Below, piece after piece: positions 43,213 through 56,219 of a stretch of DNA of 64,000 nucleotides (position 1 is its first letter; every line of letters begins with the position of its first letter). Below the pieces are notes generated by a model. That model was not told the DNA's origin. It ran no database searches and saw only the letters and a list, made by a program, of their open reading frames with translations. A program made the position numbers and the translations under genes. The stretch is from Lineus longissimus (Eukaryota; Nemertea; Pilidiophora; Heteronemertea; Lineidae), in contig NC_088315.1 of the NCBI RefSeq assembly GCF_910592395.1, positions 8,000,501 through 8,064,500 on the forward strand. The letters are read 5' to 3'.

Positions 43213-46200
43213 ATGGCGATGGTGCGACCACCAAATCGTCACCCGAGTGACAGTGAGGCGGCCATGGAGGATGTGAGCTTTGAGCAACAGGTTAGTAACC
43301 ATGGTAACTCGATATGATATGGGACAATCTCATCCCTGTGAGACTTGGTCACGATGGTTACCAGTGACGACGCTTGGAGAATGGATATAGGACTTTTGTC
43401 TATGAGATACCGGGTCTAGAATACATGCCTCAAATATATAGTTTAACGAATTTAGTCGTGCTTAGTAGGTTAATACGAAAACGTTATTCTATAGTGAGGT
43501 TTTAAAACCCCTCCAACACATACAACTATCCACTATCACGTCCTAGCGCGGTGATTTAAATAAAAGACAAACGATTCTTAGTCTTTTCTTAATTCTTGAT
43601 ACGACTAATCCACAGTTTGATTGACATCAGTGCCAATCCGGTATGGCATGTGGTATGACCTGATCGATACGTGCGTGAATCACTCATTAGCTAGACAAAT
43701 ATGATTGAATTTCATTTGTTATCATTCACGTTTTTTCAACGACTCTTTTTTCGCTAAACTTTTAACCCGAGTTTCACTTCTAGATCATTGGAGGTTATTT
43801 CGACCAAACGCAACTTGAATTCCTAAGTTTTCTTCAGCCTTATCTCAGTGCCGCGGAATGCACTGAGAAGGCCATTTCCAAAAGCTTTTAGCCACCTAAA
43901 GGCCATCCTGAACCTCATGTGTCTTACACTCCCTTTAAACGTATAGACGGGCTATCTCCCTCAGATGCAAACACTGTAACTGAGATCGGAGTGACGGGGC
44001 GATTAATCCATTAGGTACTGAAGCACATGTCTCTTCACAGCCTTGGTTTTTAATTTTATTTCCAAACGAAACAAAATTGTTTTACAGGAGCATGGGGAAA
44101 GTGGTGGCCATCTTAGAATAGAGGGCACCGAAGAGGAGGATAAACGTAAGTTACTAAACACACATTGTTAGTAGAAGCACAAAGTGCAGCCCGATAAAAA
44201 GGCTAAAGTAGACAGGATTAGAATAAGTACAGTGGTTATTATCGATAGGCTCAGCCTGTAACACTTTTTTTTCTAATTAGAAAATAGCCGTCCAAAATAC
44301 ATGTGTACTATGCGACATTTTCCATCTCGGACCCTATAGATAGTTTGCTGCATAATGAGGCTCGACATCACAAAGTCATCCATGCTGCAAAATATAGAAA
44401 GTCAACTTCCTGATTCTTTTCTGTTTCAGCATCGTGCCTTTGCAAATATCTGCCAAAATGGTTTGGGGAAGAATTCAGAGAAACGTTTCGCATGGCGTGG
44501 CCTATGGTAAGACACAATACTGCATATAAACATGCTCCGGACACGCACCAAATGATGAATCCATTATTGGGGTCTGCGTTAACATCAATGAATTAGTCAA
44601 CTCAGCATGTGGCAAGGCTATACAGACCCTATTTTAGTATTAGATATTTGACGATCTACTTGTAGTTCTATCATTGGCAGAATTCCATGGTGTGATAAAT
44701 CGGTTCACCAAAATGAGGTTGGCGCGAATCTAGAGTAAAAGTGTTGATAGTGATAAAAAGTTTAGAGTGTTGATAAGCACGTTAAACTCGGCCAATCAAT
44801 AACTCTGCAACCGTAACCAATGGCGAGCCTTGGAGATCGGCGAGTAAAAAGTGGGAAGCATGTATCGTAAAGGAGTCAGCCAGTCAATAACTTGGCAACC
44901 ACCAATGGCGAGGTTTGGAGATTGATGAGTAATACGTGGGAACATGTATAGCCAGTCAATATCATGGCGACCGTTACCATTGGCGAGGCTTGGAGATTTA
45001 ATGAGTAGTAAGAGGGAAACATGTACGGAAAAAGAGGCAGCTGCATGCCCCGTCTTAATGCGTTGAAAGAGAAAACTTATCATCCTTGTTTCCTCGTATT
45101 TTTCTTGGATATGATAATACGATCGATAGTGCGGCCCGTTGGTGAGGTTACTGTGACCCATCACCTTGCTAAGGTGCTCTCGTAGAAACACGGGGAAGTG
45201 TACGGATCGTGTGTTTGAGAAAACTATAGTATTCTTTACTTCCAGATTCTGATAGCGGTTTTCCAGTACCTCTTGATGCCAATAACACTGCTCTTCTGTG
45301 GACATCTTAACACCACAGATTTAGGAGCCGTTGCCTTAGCAAACACAGTAAGTTACATGCATGTAGCAACATGGAAAAATACCTTACTGTTAAACATACA
45401 AAATAGTGAGCGGTGTATGTCTTCTCTTATTTCTTTTTGGGTGCCCATTTTCAACCAATTTTAAGCTCGTCTCATTCATCCAAAGATACATGTATAGCCT
45501 CGCATCATATACAACGAGAATTGGTCACTTCAAGTTCATGTAACGCCCCCGCCCTGAGGTGTCTTTGCACAGCATAATGCAAATTGGTTGTATATCTGCA
45601 TGACCTTTCCCAAAAAGACCTGGTTTCCTGGTGTGTCAAATATAACTGTGACTTCGTCCCTGCAGATAATAAATGTGATGGGCATAGGCGTTGGGAATGG
45701 TTTGACCACGGCGTGTGATACCCTCTTCTCACAGACCTATGGCGGAGCAAATCTGAAGCAATATGGAGTTTGGTTGCAGCGAAGTAAGTCCCAGGGCTAG
45801 CAACTAGTTCTCGTTAACTTAGACATGACCTTCATCTGCTCTAGTTCTGTCAAGAAAATTATTAAATATCAAGGAAGGAGCTAATTTAGATCAGCTAGCG
45901 CAAATAAAGAGTTGGAACTACGCAGGGTTTTTTTTAATTCGTTTCCTTCCATTATTTCCTTATAGGTTTGTTAATCATGTCGCTGGCATGCATTCCCTGC
46001 TGGTGTATCCATCTGAACACTGAAACACTGTTAGTGCTGCTGGGTCAAAACAGAGAGCAGGCCGCGATAGCTGGGAGGTACATGGTCATATTTGTACCAG
46101 GTTTACTGGTAAGGGTTTTTTTTCTAATCCGTACTTCTACAATTAAATGTACATATTTTTCCACTTCACTTCAAAAAGAAACTAAAAATTCAGTTTTTTA

Positions 46201-49200
46201 AATTTGATATTGCTTTTTTCAGGCTAATTTTATCTACCAAACGTTGGCGAAGTATCTTCAAAACCAAGTGAGTAATGGCTAGCGAAACGGAATACGTTCA
46301 GCGCCCGTAATACTCCATACATCCAGAGTCTTTCTATTTGAAAGAAAAACGTGTTCGGCATTCTGAAAAACATGCCCGAAATGAAAATTTTCTCAGGATT
46401 GAGGAACAATTTTGATAGATATTCGTTAAATAATTGATAGAAGCTACATGTTCATGTACTATCAAACATCTTTCTATTCCAGAATATAGTGCTACCACTG
46501 ATTATAGTAGGCATATGTGGGAATCTTATGAATGCCTTGATGCATTATATCCTCCTATTCGTAGTGGAGATGGGAACAGAGTAAGTCCCTTTTTGTGAGT
46601 TTCTTTTTAAATCCGCTCTGCATTTGATCACGCAGTAAAGACACTTCAAATGCATCTGTACCTTCGCTCCAATTCATGCACAAAGAGTAATCAATTACAC
46701 TTTTCCCTTCAGTGGTTCTGCCATTGCCCAGGTCCTGGGCCACAGCACCTTCACTATAGGCACTATCCTTTATATTCTCGTATCCAAAAAGTATGAGGAA
46801 ACCTGGGGTGGTAAGTTTTCTCTTTCCCCAAAACAACAGAGTATAGCTTCCCTCTACCTCTTTATATTCTCTTCTTAATCATCAGAAGATGTATTGTAAT
46901 TACCTTGTCTATTTCACATAAATCTTGGTGAAATGTCCTGGTCTGCCTTTGTCAGTCACTCATTTTGGGTAGCTGCCTCCTTTTCCATCTAAGTTTCCTT
47001 CTTATTGCTCAGAAGACATACATTGCGTGTCTTCCTGTCTGACAACCAAACTCCAGTCAAAAGACCCCGGGTTTCCCTTTCCATTCATGTTCACGTCTCA
47101 TTACTCTTCGTATCCTCCTTGTCCCACCTGACACCGTGTGAGGGTGTGAGGGTGTGAGGGCAGTACTTGTGAGTGTTACAGTGTGTGAGAGTTTCCCCTA
47201 CAATGTATGTAGATCAGGCGTCGAATGGTTGCTGCACGTGGTCTACTGATCCAATGGACCAGAGTTATCGACATGCTTCTTCGTCGCCACCTTATCCTCA
47301 TTTTCACTCTCCCTTCAAGGTTGGACGCTTGATGCGTTCAAGCAATGGGGCATCTTCATCAGGTATGCTCTACCGGGGATGTTCATGCTTATGCTGGATT
47401 TCATGTGTTTTGAGATTGGTACCTTCACGGCGGGCTTATTGAGCCAAGAAGACTTAGCAGCACAAGCCGTTATTCTGCAGTTAGGCACCATGGCATATCA
47501 GGTAATGGTCAAATGGTTTAATTTCAGATGACAACGAAGCCCCATATTGGCATTTGTTGCAACAAAATTGACTTAGACAATCTGTGAGAAAACCTTCTTT
47601 ACGTTTCTGTTTCGATATTTGTTACGGTTCAGCATATTTTTTTAATACATTGTATATTCTTTCATTGCAGATTCCTTGTGGAGCTGGCTATACCTGCAGC
47701 ATTCGTGTTGGCCAACACCTTGGCGCCAATAACCCAACAGCAGCCAAGCGGTCTGCCCTCGTGGCGATGGCTGTCGCATGTATGGTGGCTGTTATCACCG
47801 TCATATTATTCACCAGCACGAGCACGGTTCTTCCCTTGGCTTTCTCTGAAGATCCGTAAGTCATTGACATCAGTGATAGGCAGGTTTCGCAACCATTACG
47901 AACGACGAAGTACTATAACTAGGAAGGTCTGTGGTATCACCAAGTCCATCACGAGTAGTAGAAGAGGCATCAGAGAATCAATGAAATACATTTACTACTT
48001 CGTAGTAGCACTCGCCAACATTTGATTTAATTTTTCAGTGCAGTCGTAGCCATTGCATCGCAGTTGATGCCAATTCTCGCAGTTTTTGAATTCTGTGACG
48101 CCATATCGGTACGTATATCAAGCGATGAACATAGTACACAGATATCCTATATGTAGCTCGAGAGTTCTATAAGTTTGTATAAGCTGAGCGCCTCTACCTG
48201 CGGTGCTCAAGGAGTGAATGACAGTCGATCTGTCCACAGTATTCTTTTATTGTGAAGGCACATGGTGGTGCACATGTGATGCTATGGACAAGATATCTCA
48301 CAAAAACAGGGCCACTTCTAGCAGGGATTAGATTGGATGTTTTTTAGGATGAACGATGCAAGAGCCTGCTGTGGAAGGATGTCCTATATACATTTATATG
48401 GTTTTCTTCAGGCTGTTAGTGGCGGCGCTCTAAGGGGTTGCGGTAAACAGGTGATCGGCGCCCTGGGAATCTTCGGGGGCTTCTACGGGGTCGGCATCCC
48501 CATTGCTATGGTGCTGATGTTCTTGACAGACCTTAGAACTGCAGGTAAGATTTCGAATTAGCTGAAGTAGCACTTATTATCGCAATAAAGACATTGCAAT
48601 TGGTCAACTTATGGAAGTTGAAAGACTCCTCTTTTATGTTCTAACTTATAAACGGCAATGAAAACCAATCGGGTTCAGATCAGCGCCAGTCTGCGTCTCA
48701 GACAAGCAATCCACTTTTAAGACTCTTTGGGAAGATAAAAGAAGACATCAGTGTTGCATTATTGTAGTCGACAAGACTTCTGTCGGATCTAATTTACCTT
48801 TCTGTTTCCATCATCCATGGCTTTTCAGGGTTTTGGTGGGGCATGTGTATCGGTGTGACTGCAGCAGCCACCATTCTATTTTTGGCCGCCATTGTTTGTA
48901 ACAACTGGCCGCGGGAGGCGAGATTGGTAAGTTTTCAGTAGTGCAGGATATGCGGATATATTTCATAATCTTTGTTGGAGAAATAAACAGATTTAAACCA
49001 CATGTTTACTGGTATTCTAAAGGAAATAACTAGTATGGGTTCGTAAGTTTACGATAGCGCATTCAGAATATCTCTTTCCGAGACGAAACTTACCATGGGC
49101 GTCGATAATCTTGTGTAGCATCCTCCTTCGCCATACATGTATCCTTATTATTTCCAACGGGCGCGCTTTTTCACGGGCCAAAGCTGTACTCTTGTGAACT

Positions 49201-49999
49201 CCTTTAGATCATTTGTTTTCTCGTTATTTCTAATTTACTTCATACGAAAACAGATTTCATAATTCAGCAAAAAATATTTTAGCTGTCTTTGTACTGCTAT
49301 TTCTTATTCAATAACTATGCGGTGTTTCCTATTTGAAGGCAATGCGAAGAGCGGGCATTAAGAGAAAGCGTCGAGAAAGCCAATACAGATCCAATTCCGT
49401 TTCGGGTTTCGAAAATGACCTGCTGGCAGACGAAACAACTGGTAAGCTTTGTAGAAGTGTGATGCCCTACATCGTCGTCGGCATCGTCAGTGGTTTTAAC
49501 TTTGGGTAACTTTTACAATCTCCACTGGCAATGATATACTGTGGTACCGTGTAACAGGGGAGCCAGGATATTGCAAATCATGAAAATGGCTGTTTAACCA
49601 GTCAACGTCGACAGTAGATCTCATCGGTAGTCTGTGTATTGCAATAAATTATAAAGTGAATTTAAAAAACTCCAGACCACAACCTTTTATTTCGTTTCAG
49701 ACCTTCTCGAGCACAAAAAATCAAGAAGCCCCAGCATCTACTCATGGGGAAGTACGTATTCTGTTGGCAGTGATATCGACGAGGAAACACAAACACAAGG
49801 GAATAAATATATCTTCAACCGGATCATCGCCATCTTGGTTCTTCTTGTGTTGCTCTCTGTTGCGGCCTACCTACATATTGAATTAGTTATGCCCTGGCCA
49901 GCGTCTGCGATTTGCTTTTCGAGAAACAATACAAATATGACAATATTTTCTAATCATTCAACCATTCTCGTAAACAACATCACTTATCCAATTTGTTGA
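43213..49999 (+). CDS. MATE-family multidrug and toxin extrusion transporter, SLC47-like (16 exons)
   Basis: Exons: 43213-43290, 44088-44145, 44430-44506, 45246-45347, 45666-45783, 45966-46108, 46223-46267, 46483-46580, 46713-46810, 47320-47501, 47671-47855, 48039-48108, 48412-48544, 48829-48926, 49339-49441 and 49701-49999 (TGA). All phases join, giving 628 residues. MATE proteins are 12-13-helix H+/organic cation antiporters that export drugs and conjugates. Landmarks: QYLLMPITLLFCGHL in helix 1, DTLFSQTYGGANLKQYGVWLQRS, ANFIYQTLAKYLQNQ, IPCGAGYTCSIRVGQHLGANNP and VSGGALRGCGKQ. Acidic residues D299, E304 and E412 align with glutamates important in human MATE1; the first is Asp instead of Glu. 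The last exon adds a basic linker, a 13th helix (IIAILVLLVLLSVAAYL) and an extracellular tail with several N-glycosylation sequons (NNT, NMT, NHS, NIT). It is longer than human MATE1 (570). Start chosen as the first ATG of the exon; an in-frame ATG follows two codons later. Polyadenylation signals at about 50101 and 50130. Confidence 0.9.
44790..45032 (+). repeat. Three degenerate tandem copies (about 75-90 bp) in MATE intron 3
   Basis: Each copy has 'ccartcaata', a 'ggcraccrt..ccaatggcgag' block, '.ttggagat' and 'gggaaacatgta'. Related single pieces ('cgacgcttggagaat') occur at about 19850 and 43370, so this is a local amplification of a dispersed repeat. Confidence 0.65.
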
Positions 50000-52232
50000 A
50001 GAATGTGCAATGAACCATCTTCATAATGATGGTCATTGAGACAGCATGCGGCAACGAAATGTGTAGACCGAAATTTTTTAATCGTTTCACTCTTTATCGA
50101 AATAAATTACAAAAATGTATGTCGTTTAAAATAAAACTGTGTCCACCAACCTCTTTTGATATATCATCTTTTTAAACCATGTCACAAAGTGACTAGAGAC
50201 CCTAAGAGTAATAATAATGAAATGGACTAGTCGAGGCCATGGCGGCCAATTCAAGCAGGGACGGGACAACGCCATCAAGAGTTCGGGTCACGCGCAAGGA
50301 GGATGGGACAAAATACATGTATCAGGATCTACAAGTAGAATTTGTCTTATGTCCAAACATCTTATCTTGAGTCCCCGACTTTATTTTTCAGATAATCCAA
50401 AAAGAGATTTTTGAAATTTGTTGGCTAAAAGATTATATCATTTTTATCCCGAGCGGTTGGCATACGAAAACGAGGCTTGCAAAGGGTAAGCCCATTAAAA
50501 AAGGCTTCGATTCGCTACGCTGTACATTGAAAAAAAGTGTTTTAATTAATAATTGTCAATGGGGGTGTCAGTGTTTGTAGGTCGAGGTGGGACTGGGGTG
50601 GGGGTGGGGGGGGGGGGCTATTGAGCTCTTTTTTTCACGTGCCTGTGGCGTGGCCAGAGCAACTCAGTAGCCAATTATCCAAGTGGCCCTGGCACGGATC
50701 TTTAATTGGCCGATCTATCGCCGGTCGATCTGCCTGCGTCAAGCTCTATCGTCATGTAAGGCGCAGCTTCATCATGGTCCGCCCCTGCGCCGGCACGTGG
50801 CCGAAAATAAACATATAATTTTTGCTCCAACCCAAAATACATACTTCCCGCTGAAAGACCTATTACGTCAATCAGTGTCAGTTGCCAAATCCGTCCACCT
50901 GGATGTCAGATTTCCTATCTAGTCACTCAATGCACCGGTCACGCAGTCTCGTTTTGGAAAATTGTCCGCGGTCACGTCATCATTCATTTCTCTTGAAGTC
51001 TGTGACTGGGTCGGATGTGCAGGTAAGTTGACTATTTTCATTGTGCTAATTCTGTTCAAATTTCTTACTTTTTTCACGGTCTAAAGTAATAGTTTTTGGT
51101 ATTTAGAAAAGAGCTACCTGTAGGCTCAAGTTATGATGAAAGTTGAGCGGTTTTCACTTTGAAAAAACTACTTTTTACCTTTGTTTTGCATCTCGGGTTC
51201 GGCGTGGTGCGGGGCATGCAACTTCTGCATTGAAGCATTTCAGCGGAATTAGAAATTTGCTGACAGAACTGTCCAAATATTCAAATGCTTTATCTCAACA
51301 TATTACCTAAAGTTTGTGTCCAGAACAGTCTTTTGAAAGGACTTTCCAAATTAAACTTTATTTGAAGGGTTTTCGCATAAAATCGCCACCAAAATGTCCG
51401 AAACGAAAAATTCCCAGGGGCGTGATTGCCGTCCCCGAGATACATTTTGTTTAATTTCGTCGCCGAATCAATTCGCAAACACGATTTCTAGTTTGTCAGG
51501 GCTTTTTTCATGCTATTTTGCTATGCTGATGATAAAATTATCCTGATTTTGCCGGTAGATCAGAGATGAAATCTTGAAACTTCACGTTGAATTGAGCGTC
51601 TGCATGATGCATGCAAGCGCCATCTTGAGCGACTGCGTGATGAAGACGCATTCATGCACATGTGTATGCAAATTTTGACTACGGGGTCTCCACCCTCGTC
51701 CTGATGAATTATTAATGGGGGCCACGAAGCAACAATAGAGAGATTCAGATTTGCAACGTGTACGTTTACGGATACGCATAACTCTTTTTTTCTTTTTTTC
51801 AGATTCACGCTTCCAGTGAATATATTGGCTCCAGTGGGGCTGGTTAATACTGGAAGCAATAGAGAATTTCTACACCTTTTGTGGGAAACTGGGGGACATG
51901 AAATATAAAGGCTTGGTTTGGACCCTTGGATCTGCTTTTTCTTCTAAAAATATATTTTTTGAATCAGTATCAAGTGATTATGTTATAAAATGTACTGTTA
52001 TTTCGAAATTGCTCACGATTTCTGGGATGAGCTTTGCGATCAAGACTATGCCAATCCTTGAACAGGAATTCTCTTTAAACAAAAAGTTTCCCAATTATGG
52101 AAGCATTCATTTTTCTTTGGTTTGAGAGCCAGCCCTACTGATGAAACAGGAATTTTAGTAAGTATGATTTTTTATTGGGCATATTTCAACAACAACAACA
52201 ACTATCATAATACATGAATAAGCATCTTTTCT

Positions 52233-52288
52233 CAGATACAAATTATTCAATGTGTCAAGGCAGATACAAATTATTCAATGTGTCAAGG
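52233..52288 (+). repeat. 28-bp perfect tandem duplication
   Basis: 'cagatacaaattattcaatg' plus eight bases occurs twice without a gap or mismatch, a recent slippage event. Confidence 0.85.
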
Positions 52289-52349
52289 TATCAAATTCTT
52301 AAGTCTTCTAGACTTATTATACAATCCTCTCTTTTGTTGAGATTTGCCC

Positions 52350-52461
52350 AAAGACCCAGTCTGCACTATTTATGGGAGGGGTGGTGGTCCATTGGAGTAG
52401 CACCCTTTTCCATCATTTCGCTGGGGACGGGATTTCAATGTCTTGCACATACTGGGTCTTT
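52350..52461. other. 112-nt structured element with closed terminal stem
   Basis: AAAGACCCAGT at the left pairs perfectly with ACTGGGTCTTT at the right (11 pairs, TGCA/TGCA just inside). An inner hairpin AGGGGTG / CACCCTT lies at 52377-52407. It may be a small structured RNA or a short MITE. No known RNA family recognised. Confidence 0.35.
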
Positions 52462-53345
52462 TCAAGCACTATCAAGGCTGAACTGAATCATTAGTGACGA
52501 AATCATTTCGAAATTCTCTTAATAGCCTGTACCTCCGATATTTTCTCTATTTCGGTCTAAAGAACACTCTTGATTCGGGTCAGTCCTTGCTCTCACAACT
52601 AGCATTCAGGTACTCTCAAAGAAGCTGCATGGCCATGGATCCAGATGAAGTACAACACCGAGCATCCAAGGGGGACGATGGGGATACCAGCGGCCAGCCT
52701 ACCCTTCGACCACTTTCAATCCAGTGGGACCACTTGCTCATCTACTGTGACCAAGACAAGTAGAATTCGAGACACAGTTAACCAATCTCGTTGGTGAGCA
52801 TTTCTGTCTTGTCCTGGTTTCGCTTTCAGTGTCAAATCTTAGAATATCAGAGTAAGGGCCTGATTCATGAATATTTGGGAGAATGCCCGAAGACCTAATT
52901 TTTCAGCAGTTTAGAAGATGATCTCTATGCTGTTGTGATTGATGAATCAGTGACAGCACAGGCTGCATAAACAGCACCTTCAAAGATTAACTTACAATAG
53001 TTTTAGGATGGTTTTGATATAAAAAATGTCTTATTTCTTAGCTCTCTCTTTCAGGTGGACGTTTCTCATGTACAGATGAGAAATTAGGGGAGATGACCAG
53101 GACTGGAGGTGGAGGAATGGTTTCTGAACACATCCCCAAGCAAAGGAGACAGATGAGGACACCAAGGAGGACTGTGGAACTTGATGCCGAGGATGCCAGG
53201 CATTTTCTTGGTGGAAACCATTATTAGGTAAGGTAATTGCCCCCTCCCCCGCACTCTCTCCTCTCAAGATGTGTATCCTTTATCATTATATCAATGAAGC
53301 TTTGTACAAAGACTCTCAGTGGAAAGAAGGCCAGTGCTGGAGGAC

Positions 53346-53398
53346 TGTAATCAACATCATTGTAATCAACATCATCATTGTAATCAACATCATCACTA
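53346..53398 (+). repeat. Short tandem repeat, three copies of 'gtaatcaacatcat'
   Basis: Units of 17-20 bp with a variable 'catcat' extension, in a predicted intron of the candidate transcript. Confidence 0.8.
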
Positions 53399-53711
53399 GG
53401 AGAGCAAGTAATTAACAACCCATCAACTCATATTTTCAAGTGGTCTGGAGAATCATAGCTTCATCACACTGTAGCGTTATGTCTCCTCTAAAATCGTTTG
53501 AGACCCCAGATTGTAAGAGGTGATGTCTTCTCGTGTACTTTTGAGGGGATGCAACACTGACTGCAAAAACAGGTTGCTCATCAAGTTAAATTGTGTCTCT
53601 CCTCAAAGTGCATTGGTAATCCATCTCCAATGCAACTCAGTAACAAGTTGGAAAATGAAGAGTTTGAAATCTAGTGAGGAGTACAAATCATTCAATGACT
53701 AGACAGTTTTT

Positions 53712-54085
53712 AGATTGTGATCTCAGGAATGCCAGTCAATCAGACCCTTGCTATACTCAACAACAATCAGTTCACTGACCCACTGACTGCTATTGGAACC
53801 CAGACTGAGATGACACAGGCAGAACTTGACCAGAACTAGACCCTCAGATTGCCAAGAAACAGAGAATTCCATCAAGAAACACACTTGCGACTTCAGTATT
53901 CAGTGACCTTCGACGTTGATAATTCAACGACAGTACAGTCGTTGATCGGACATTCTGTACAACTCACTTTGTCTTCAGTGTCACATGTTCAATTTTCATA
54001 TTTAACTTTGCAGCTCCACCAAGATGAGGACAGAGGAGGACACACAAGGATCTTGGAGGAAACCACATTACAAGGTAAGGTTATC
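53712..54085 (+). repeat. Segmental duplication, copy 1 (copy 2 at 55085-55400)
   Basis: The two stretches share the order of blocks: 'gtgat..cag..atgccagt', 'acaacaatcag', 'ctcagattgccaag', 'agaattccatcaagaaacac' and on to a splice acceptor plus 'ctcyaccaagat'. Identity is highest in 53866-54010 against 55220-55367. The offset is about 1,355 bp. Confidence 0.8.
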
Positions 54086-55466
54086 AACCCGCCCCTCCCC
54101 CTCCCCCAATGCAGGTAGGTTGAATCAGAACATGTCCAAAGACTCTTTGAAGAGAGAAGAAAGTTTCAATAGTCCTCTACCATAGAAAAAAGGGACCAAA
54201 TCAACACCATCAAGAATTAGTCAGTGACAAGATGTCACTGAATCATGGACCACCGGGATGATACAACTCTTGTAAAAATAAAATTCCATTTGAAAATAAT
54301 TTATAATCAAAGTGAGAATGAATCTGCCCAAATTGTGTCAAGTTCTCATCTTCTCTGACAATATTGTTCTCATTTCTGCTGGCATCTGTAAATGGGGTTG
54401 ATAGGTTTTAGATAGGACTTGTATGGAATATCTTTTGGTTTCTTCCATTCTGTGTCTTTCACTTCCAAATCAAGTGAAGCTTTCGCTTGGTGCTGGATCT
54501 CTATTTGCTTTCTCCACTCTGATGTTTTGATCTGGCACCTCTGTGTGCATTTCATCTGCTGTGGCTTGGATTTGTTGCTCTTTTCAATGCTCTACTCAGG
54601 ATTCACTCTGTTATTCTCATGTGCCTCCCTTTACTTGTTCTTTGCTTTGATGGTTGATGTGGTTCCAAGAAGCAAATGATTTCCTCCATCATTAGTTCTT
54701 GGTTTGTCTTCTATCTACTTTTTGAGAGTCAAACTTTTACCTATGGCTTTTTCATTGATGGTGTTGCATCAGGTGAGTATTACTTAGCTGTTCCTACCAA
54801 CATCAGCACCATTTACAGATGCAATTTGAGGGGAACAATTTTTCAGAGAAAAGAGAACTTTCCTTAAATATGGCAGAATTAATCCCCAGTATAATAATGC
54901 TCCTTTTTGGTAAGGTACGAAGTCTATTTCAGAATTTCTCCAAACTTTGTCTTAGGCCTGAAGTTTTCATGTCATCACAACCCCATCAGAAGCAGGAGAA
55001 ATCATGGCTAAACTTCCTAGGCAATGACTCATTGACTATCATGTTCCTTTAAAAGACCAGGAATTCTGTGCATGTTGAAACGGTCTCTCATGATGATCTC
55101 CAATGAATGATCCCAGTGATGCTAGTCTATCAGACTAGACAACAATCAGTACTCAGACCCATTGACTGCTACTAGACATGACACTGGTAGGACTAGACCC
55201 TCGGATTGCCAAGGATCAGAGAATTCCATCAAGAAACACACTTGCGACTTCAGTATTCAGTGACCTTCGACGTTCATAATTCAATGACAGTACAGTCATT
55301 GATCGGACATTCTGTACAACTTACTTTGTCTTCAGTGTCACATGTTCAATTTTAACATTTTATATTGCAGCTCTACCAGGATTGAGGGAGGAGCTAGTGG
55401 ATTAAGACTTCAAAGGAGACCAAATTATTGACTTTGTCCTATTAAAGATGGACAAAAGTCTGTTCT

Positions 55467-55595
55467 TGTTAAGACTTGGTATTCAAGCACTAACAAAAGC
55501 ATGCATGGATTCATGCCATTTCCTTGTCCTTGTTAAGACTTGGTATTCAAGCACTAAAACTTGCATGGATTCATGCAATTTCCTTGTTCTTTGAA
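55467..55595 (+). repeat. About 63-bp tandem duplication
   Basis: 'ttgttaagacttggtattca' through 'catgga ttcatg.catttcc' occurs twice in succession with a few differences, at the end of the candidate transcript. Confidence 0.8.
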
Positions 55596-56219
55596 TGTCT
55601 TCTTCTTCAGTATTTCAGTTGAAGACCACAGATGAGTATTTAGGCCATTGAATCCTGTATACACGTTCATAGGCCCTTAGACAGCACCCCTAGGCGCCCC
55701 CTTAAACAAGAGATTTAGGGAGTCAAACCCACACCAATCTCTTTTCAACGGTCAGAAAGAGTGAAAGTGTCAACGTGTATACGGGTGAGGGTTGGAGTTT
55801 TCTTCTGGAGCTAGCTGTTGTCTGTCTCCCAAACAATATCTAGGATTCAATGAGGACTCGAACCTGCTTTTCTTGTCTGTTCATATTTTCTTCTTTCTTG
55901 TCCTATTTTCTTTGTTATTGTTCATTTGCATTGTTCATTTGAATTCCAGGTACTAACAACAAGCACTCCTAGGCCTATGAAGTCTTCTAGATATTTTTCA
56001 TGCAGCTTCTAACATATCATGAGGGATCGAACCCGTTTATGGCAGTGGCTGTGGTGGAAGATTCTAGCAAGATTTCTCCGGGGGTGGGGGGAAAGCATAA
56101 CTAATCCAAAAGGTGTGGTCTCTAACTGATCTAACGTTCCTATCAACTAAACTGTGGAGGTACTAGTTGATTAGTGACATGGCATTTTTAGGGACCATGC
56201 TTCTTTGAATTTCAGCTTG

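Larger units (their letters stand above)
50930..55600 (+). ncRNA. Candidate spliced transcript of low coding potential
   Basis: Splice signals in series define possible exons. The first ends at 51022 (cag|gtaagt). The others are 51803-52157 (long pyrimidine acceptor, donor gtaagta), 52610-52793, 53055-53227 (tcag / gtaagg), 54014-54074 (cag / gtaagg), and a last exon from 55371. Exons and flanking intron pieces are duplicated: 53866-54024 is nearly identical to 55220-55384. Open frames are short. The longest candidate peptide is in the third exon (MAMDPDEVQH..., 45 residues) and is unlike anything I recognise. I looked for C/D snoRNA boxes in the introns and found none with a closing stem. 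It could be a long non-coding RNA, a young protein gene, or repeats with chance splice sites. Confidence 0.3.

Noticed and set aside
44796-45305. 169-residue minus-strand frame
   Set aside because: It covers a tandem repeat and MATE exon 4 on the opposite strand; no domain and no start or splice support.
53227-54013. C/D box snoRNA in the duplicated introns
   Set aside because: TGATGT-like and CTGA strings occur, but spacing is too short and no terminal stem closes them.
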